Below are positions 62,079 through 64,000 of a stretch of DNA of 64,000 nt, piece by piece (position 1 is the first letter of the stretch; every line of letters starts with the position of its first letter). Under the pieces are notes generated by a model. It was not told the DNA's origin. It searched no databases and saw nothing but the letters and a program-made list of their open reading frames with translations. Made by a program: the position numbers and the translations under genes. Source of the DNA: Spirilliplanes yamanashiensis (GTDB lineage Bacteria; Actinomycetota; Actinomycetes; Mycobacteriales; Micromonosporaceae); the NCBI RefSeq assembly GCF_016863475.1, contig NZ_BOOY01000016.1:124001-188000 (forward strand), given 5' to 3'.

Positions 62079-62519
62079 GTGGAGACGGTGTGCCTGCGGT
62101 TCGACCACGGGACGCCCGCGTCCGTGGCCCGGCAGGCCGTGCGCGAAGCCCTGCGGACGTGGGACGTCGTGGACGACGACGGGGACACGCTGACGGTCGC
62201 GACCGAGCTGATGCAGAACGTCACCCAGCACACCGGCAACGGCGGCCAGCTGACGCTGGCGCTGCGCCGCGAGGCCGGCCGCGACGCGGTGATCGTCGAG
62301 TGCGCCGACGCCGACCCGCACCGGCCGGAGCCGCTGGCCCGCGACCTGCAGCGCCCCGGCGGGCGCGGCCTGATGATCGTCGCGGCACTGGCCCGCAGCT
62401 GGGGCACCCGCGCCGCGGTGTGGGCCGGGCACACCGGCAAGGTCGTCTGGGCGGAGCTGGTCTTCGCGGCGTCGCCCCGCACCCGCACCCGCGAGACGGA
62501 GCTCGGCCAGGCCGGCTGA
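62079..62519 (+). CDS. RsbW-like anti-sigma ATPase
   Basis: 146-residue single HATPase_c domain: N box ATELMQNVTQH, a Gly-rich lid PGGRGLMIVAAL and VIVECADADPH as the G1 region. Actinobacterial proteins of this sort act as anti-sigma kinases or partner SpoIIE phosphatases. GTG 62079 or GTG 62088 could be the start; GGAGGG at 62071-62076 fits neither spacing perfectly. It is divergent from the GAF-SpoIIE gene, forming a likely signalling pair; no anti-anti-sigma gene is present. Confidence 0.8.
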   Translation: METVCLRFDHGTPASVARQAVREALRTWDVVDDDGDTLTVATELMQNVTQHTGNGGQLTLALRREAGRDAVIVECADADPHRPEPLARDLQRPGGRGLMIVAALARSWGTRAAVWAGHTGKVVWAELVFAASPRTRTRETELGQAG

Positions 62520-62599
62520 GCCCCTCGGCCCGCGTCACCGCCTGGGAGCGGGCACACCTCGGACGGCCGCGGCGCTCGCCGCGGCCGTCGCCGTCCGTG

Positions 62600-62630
62600 T
62601 TGACGCCAGCCTGAGGTAAGCCTTACCTTA
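62600..62630 (+). promoter_or_regulatory. Promoter with DtxR/IdeR-type iron box
   Basis: TTGACG (62600-62605) and TACCTT (62624-62629) are 18 bp apart, and the -10 ends 6 nt before the GTG start. The 19-bp element TGAGGTAAGCCTTACCTTA (62612-62630) matches the iron-box consensus TTAGGTTAGGCTAACCTAA at 14 positions and covers the -10, so Fe(II)-bound DtxR/IdeR/DmdR should repress. Confidence 0.8.
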
Positions 62631-62635
62631 CCGCC

Positions 62636-63490
62636 GTGTCCGATCGTCGAGAATCACCCGGGGCCACCGGCCTGCGCGGCGTCGACCTGCGCCTGGGCTA
62701 CCACGGCTCGGCCGTCGTGCACGGCGTCAGCCTGGCCCTGCGCGCCGGGGCCGTGACCGCCCTGGTCGGCCCGAACGGCAGCGGCAAGTCCACCGTGCTG
62801 CGCGCCCTCGCCCGGCTGCACCGGGTGGACGGCGGCGACGTCCAGTTCGGCGACGGCGCGTCCGCCCGCGCCCTGTCCGTGAAGGACTTCGCGCGCCGCG
62901 TCACGCTGCTGGCGCAGAGCCGGCCGGTGCCCAGCGGCGTCACCGTGCGCGACGTCGTCGGCTACGGCCGCCACCCGTACCGCGGGCGCTGGCGCGCCGA
63001 CGACCCCGGCGGCCCCGCGGCCGTCGCGCGCTCGATGGAGGTCACCGGCGTGTCCGCCATGGCGGACCGGCCGGTCGACGAGCTGTCCGGCGGCGAGCTC
63101 CAGCGGGTGTGGCTGGCCACCTGCCTCGCCCAGGACACCGGCGTGCTGCTGCTCGACGAGCCCACCACGTTCCTCGACCTGCGCTACCAGGTGGAGATCC
63201 TCGACCTGGTCCGCGACCTGGCCGACCGGCACGGCGTCGCCGTCGGCGTCGTGCTGCACGACCTCGACCAGGCCGCGGCCGTGGCCGACCACGTCGTGCT
63301 GCTGCGGTCCGGGCGGGTGCGCGCCGCCGGCACCCCGCACGAGGTGTTCACCGAGGACAACCTCACCGAGACGTACGGCATCCGCATCGAGGTCTGCGCG
63401 GACGCCGTCACCGGCCTGCTGTCCACCCGGCCGGTCGGCCGGCACACCCGGCGGCAGCCGGTCCTCACCCCGTCCCTCAGCGAGAAATGA
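62636..63490 (+). CDS. Ferric-siderophore ABC transporter ATPase
   Basis: 284-residue FecE/FepC-type ATPase: GPNGSGKST, LLAQSRPVPSGVTVRDVVGY, signature LSGGELQRVWLATCL, VLLLDEPTTFLDLRYQ, and LHDLDQAAAVADHVVLL. A Ser/Arg tail follows the family core. GTG 62636 is leaderless by promoter position. The stop overlaps the next ATG as ATGA. Iron repression is predicted from the box in its promoter. Confidence 0.9.
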   Translation: MSDRRESPGATGLRGVDLRLGYHGSAVVHGVSLALRAGAVTALVGPNGSGKSTVLRALARLHRVDGGDVQFGDGASARALSVKDFARRVTLLAQSRPVPSGVTVRDVVGYGRHPYRGRWRADDPGGPAAVARSMEVTGVSAMADRPVDELSGGELQRVWLATCLAQDTGVLLLDEPTTFLDLRYQVEILDLVRDLADRHGVAVGVVLHDLDQAAAVADHVVLLRSGRVRAAGTPHEVFTEDNLTETYGIRIEVCADAVTGLLSTRPVGRHTRRQPVLTPSLSEK

Positions 63491-64000
63491 CGACGATGAT
63501 CCGTTCCCGACTGGCGGTCCTGGCCGCCGCCGTGACCGCCGCCGCCCTGCTCACCGCGTGCGGCACCACCGAACAGGCCGCCTCCGCGCCCGCTGCGGGC
63601 GGCTCGTCCGCGCCGGCCGGGCCCGTCACCGTCACCGACGCCCGCGGCAAGGCCGTCACCCTCAAGGCGCCGGCGACCCGGGTCGTCGGCCTGGAGTGGG
63701 GCGAGACGGAGATGCTCGTCGGGCTCGGCGTCATGCCCGTCGGCGTGGCCGACACCAAGGGGTACGCCACCTGGGTCACCGCCGCCAAGCTGGACGCGGC
63801 CGTCAAGGACGTCGGCACCCGCAGCGAGCCCAGCGTCGACGCCATCGTCGCGCTGCAGCCCGACCTGGTGGTGATGGAGGCCGAACGCGACTCCGCCCTG
63901 GTCGGCCAGCTGGAGAAGTACGTGCCGGTGATCGTCGCCAAGGGCAGCGACGCCGCCGACAACCTCGCCCGCATGCGCACCGACCTGACGATGATCGCCA
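63487..64000 (+). CDS. Iron-siderophore-binding lipoprotein (cut off by window end)
   Basis: First 171 residues of a FecB/FhuD-type binding protein. Lipobox LLTAC with Cys25; mature part has VTVTDARGKAVTLKAPATRV, then a VVGLEWGETEMLVGLGVMPV segment and KDVGTRSEPSVDAIVALQPD, all typical of this family. ATG 63487 overlaps the ATPase stop as ATGA. The permeases are expected just beyond the window. Confidence 0.88.
   Translation, partial: MTTMIRSRLAVLAAAVTAAALLTACGTTEQAASAPAAGGSSAPAGPVTVTDARGKAVTLKAPATRVVGLEWGETEMLVGLGVMPVGVADTKGYATWVTAAKLDAAVKDVGTRSEPSVDAIVALQPDLVVMEAERDSALVGQLEKYVPVIVAKGSDAADNLARMRTDLTMIA

Overview
The window is very GC-rich (over 70% by eye), with GTG and TTG starts, many 1-4 nt stop/start overlaps (ATGA, GTGA, TGATG), LacI-type sugar regulators, SpoIIE/ANTAR phosphatases and a chitin-type lytic polysaccharide monooxygenase. 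This points to a soil actinobacterium of the Micromonosporaceae/Streptomyces kind; genus cannot be decided from the sequence alone. No rRNA, tRNA, CRISPR, prophage or insertion sequence was recognised. It reads as chromosome devoted to carbohydrate uptake and oxidation.

Layout. 1-5.2 kb: cellobiose/cello-oligosaccharide operon cebE-cebF-cebG-bglC-cebR (minus strand) with a tandem CebR operator in front of cebE. 5.3-18.2 kb: mixed genes: a frameshifted lipoprotein, an APH-type kinase, an aldehyde dehydrogenase with bluB, a nucleotidyltransferase-like/methyltransferase fusion, a TPR-GGDEF protein, an MFS exporter, small membrane and zinc-ribbon proteins, and an ANTAR-PAS-SpoIIE phosphatase. 18.2-32.5 kb: a sugar locus with an aldo/keto reductase, a secreted glucose/sorbosone-type dehydrogenase, a secreted LamG-like protein, a Liv-type ABC importer, two LacI regulators, and a coupled trio of Gfo/Idh oxidoreductase, DUF993 aldolase-like protein and sugar isomerase-like protein. 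AAGCGCTT operators flank both regulators. 32.5-38.8 kb: secreted protein, DUF427, HxlR regulator, AA10 LPMO, molybdate-type binding protein, DoxX-like protein and a DHFR-like reductase. 38.9-46.7 kb: two-component system plus a coupled cassette of GT2, DUF2064 transferase, methyltransferase and a membrane cytochrome-b/molybdopterin oxidoreductase, divergent from an epimerase and a polytopic membrane protein. 46.7-60.7 kb: a complete L-rhamnose pathway (ABC importer, isomerase, aldolase-dehydrogenase, kinase, mutarotase) ending in lutABC, with its own LacI regulator and operator. 60.7-64 kb: a GAF-SpoIIE phosphatase divergent from an RsbW-like ATPase, then an iron-box-controlled ferric-siderophore ABC transporter that runs off the end.

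How it works together. Three LacI-controlled sugar systems (cellobiose, an unidentified and perhaps oxidised sugar, and L-rhamnose) account for about 30 kb. The rhamnose operon carries its product from rhamnulose-1-phosphate through lactaldehyde and lactate to pyruvate. Two binding-protein genes (cebE and the rhamnose one) are each followed by a long GC hairpin that probably tunes expression of the genes behind them. At least a dozen genes show a TANNNT -10 element 4-8 nt in front of the start codon, indicating leaderless transcripts. The least explained parts are the 28-31.4 kb trio with its transporter and secreted enzymes, the 41-46.7 kb glycosyltransferase/Moco cassette, and the fusion protein at 9557-11062.
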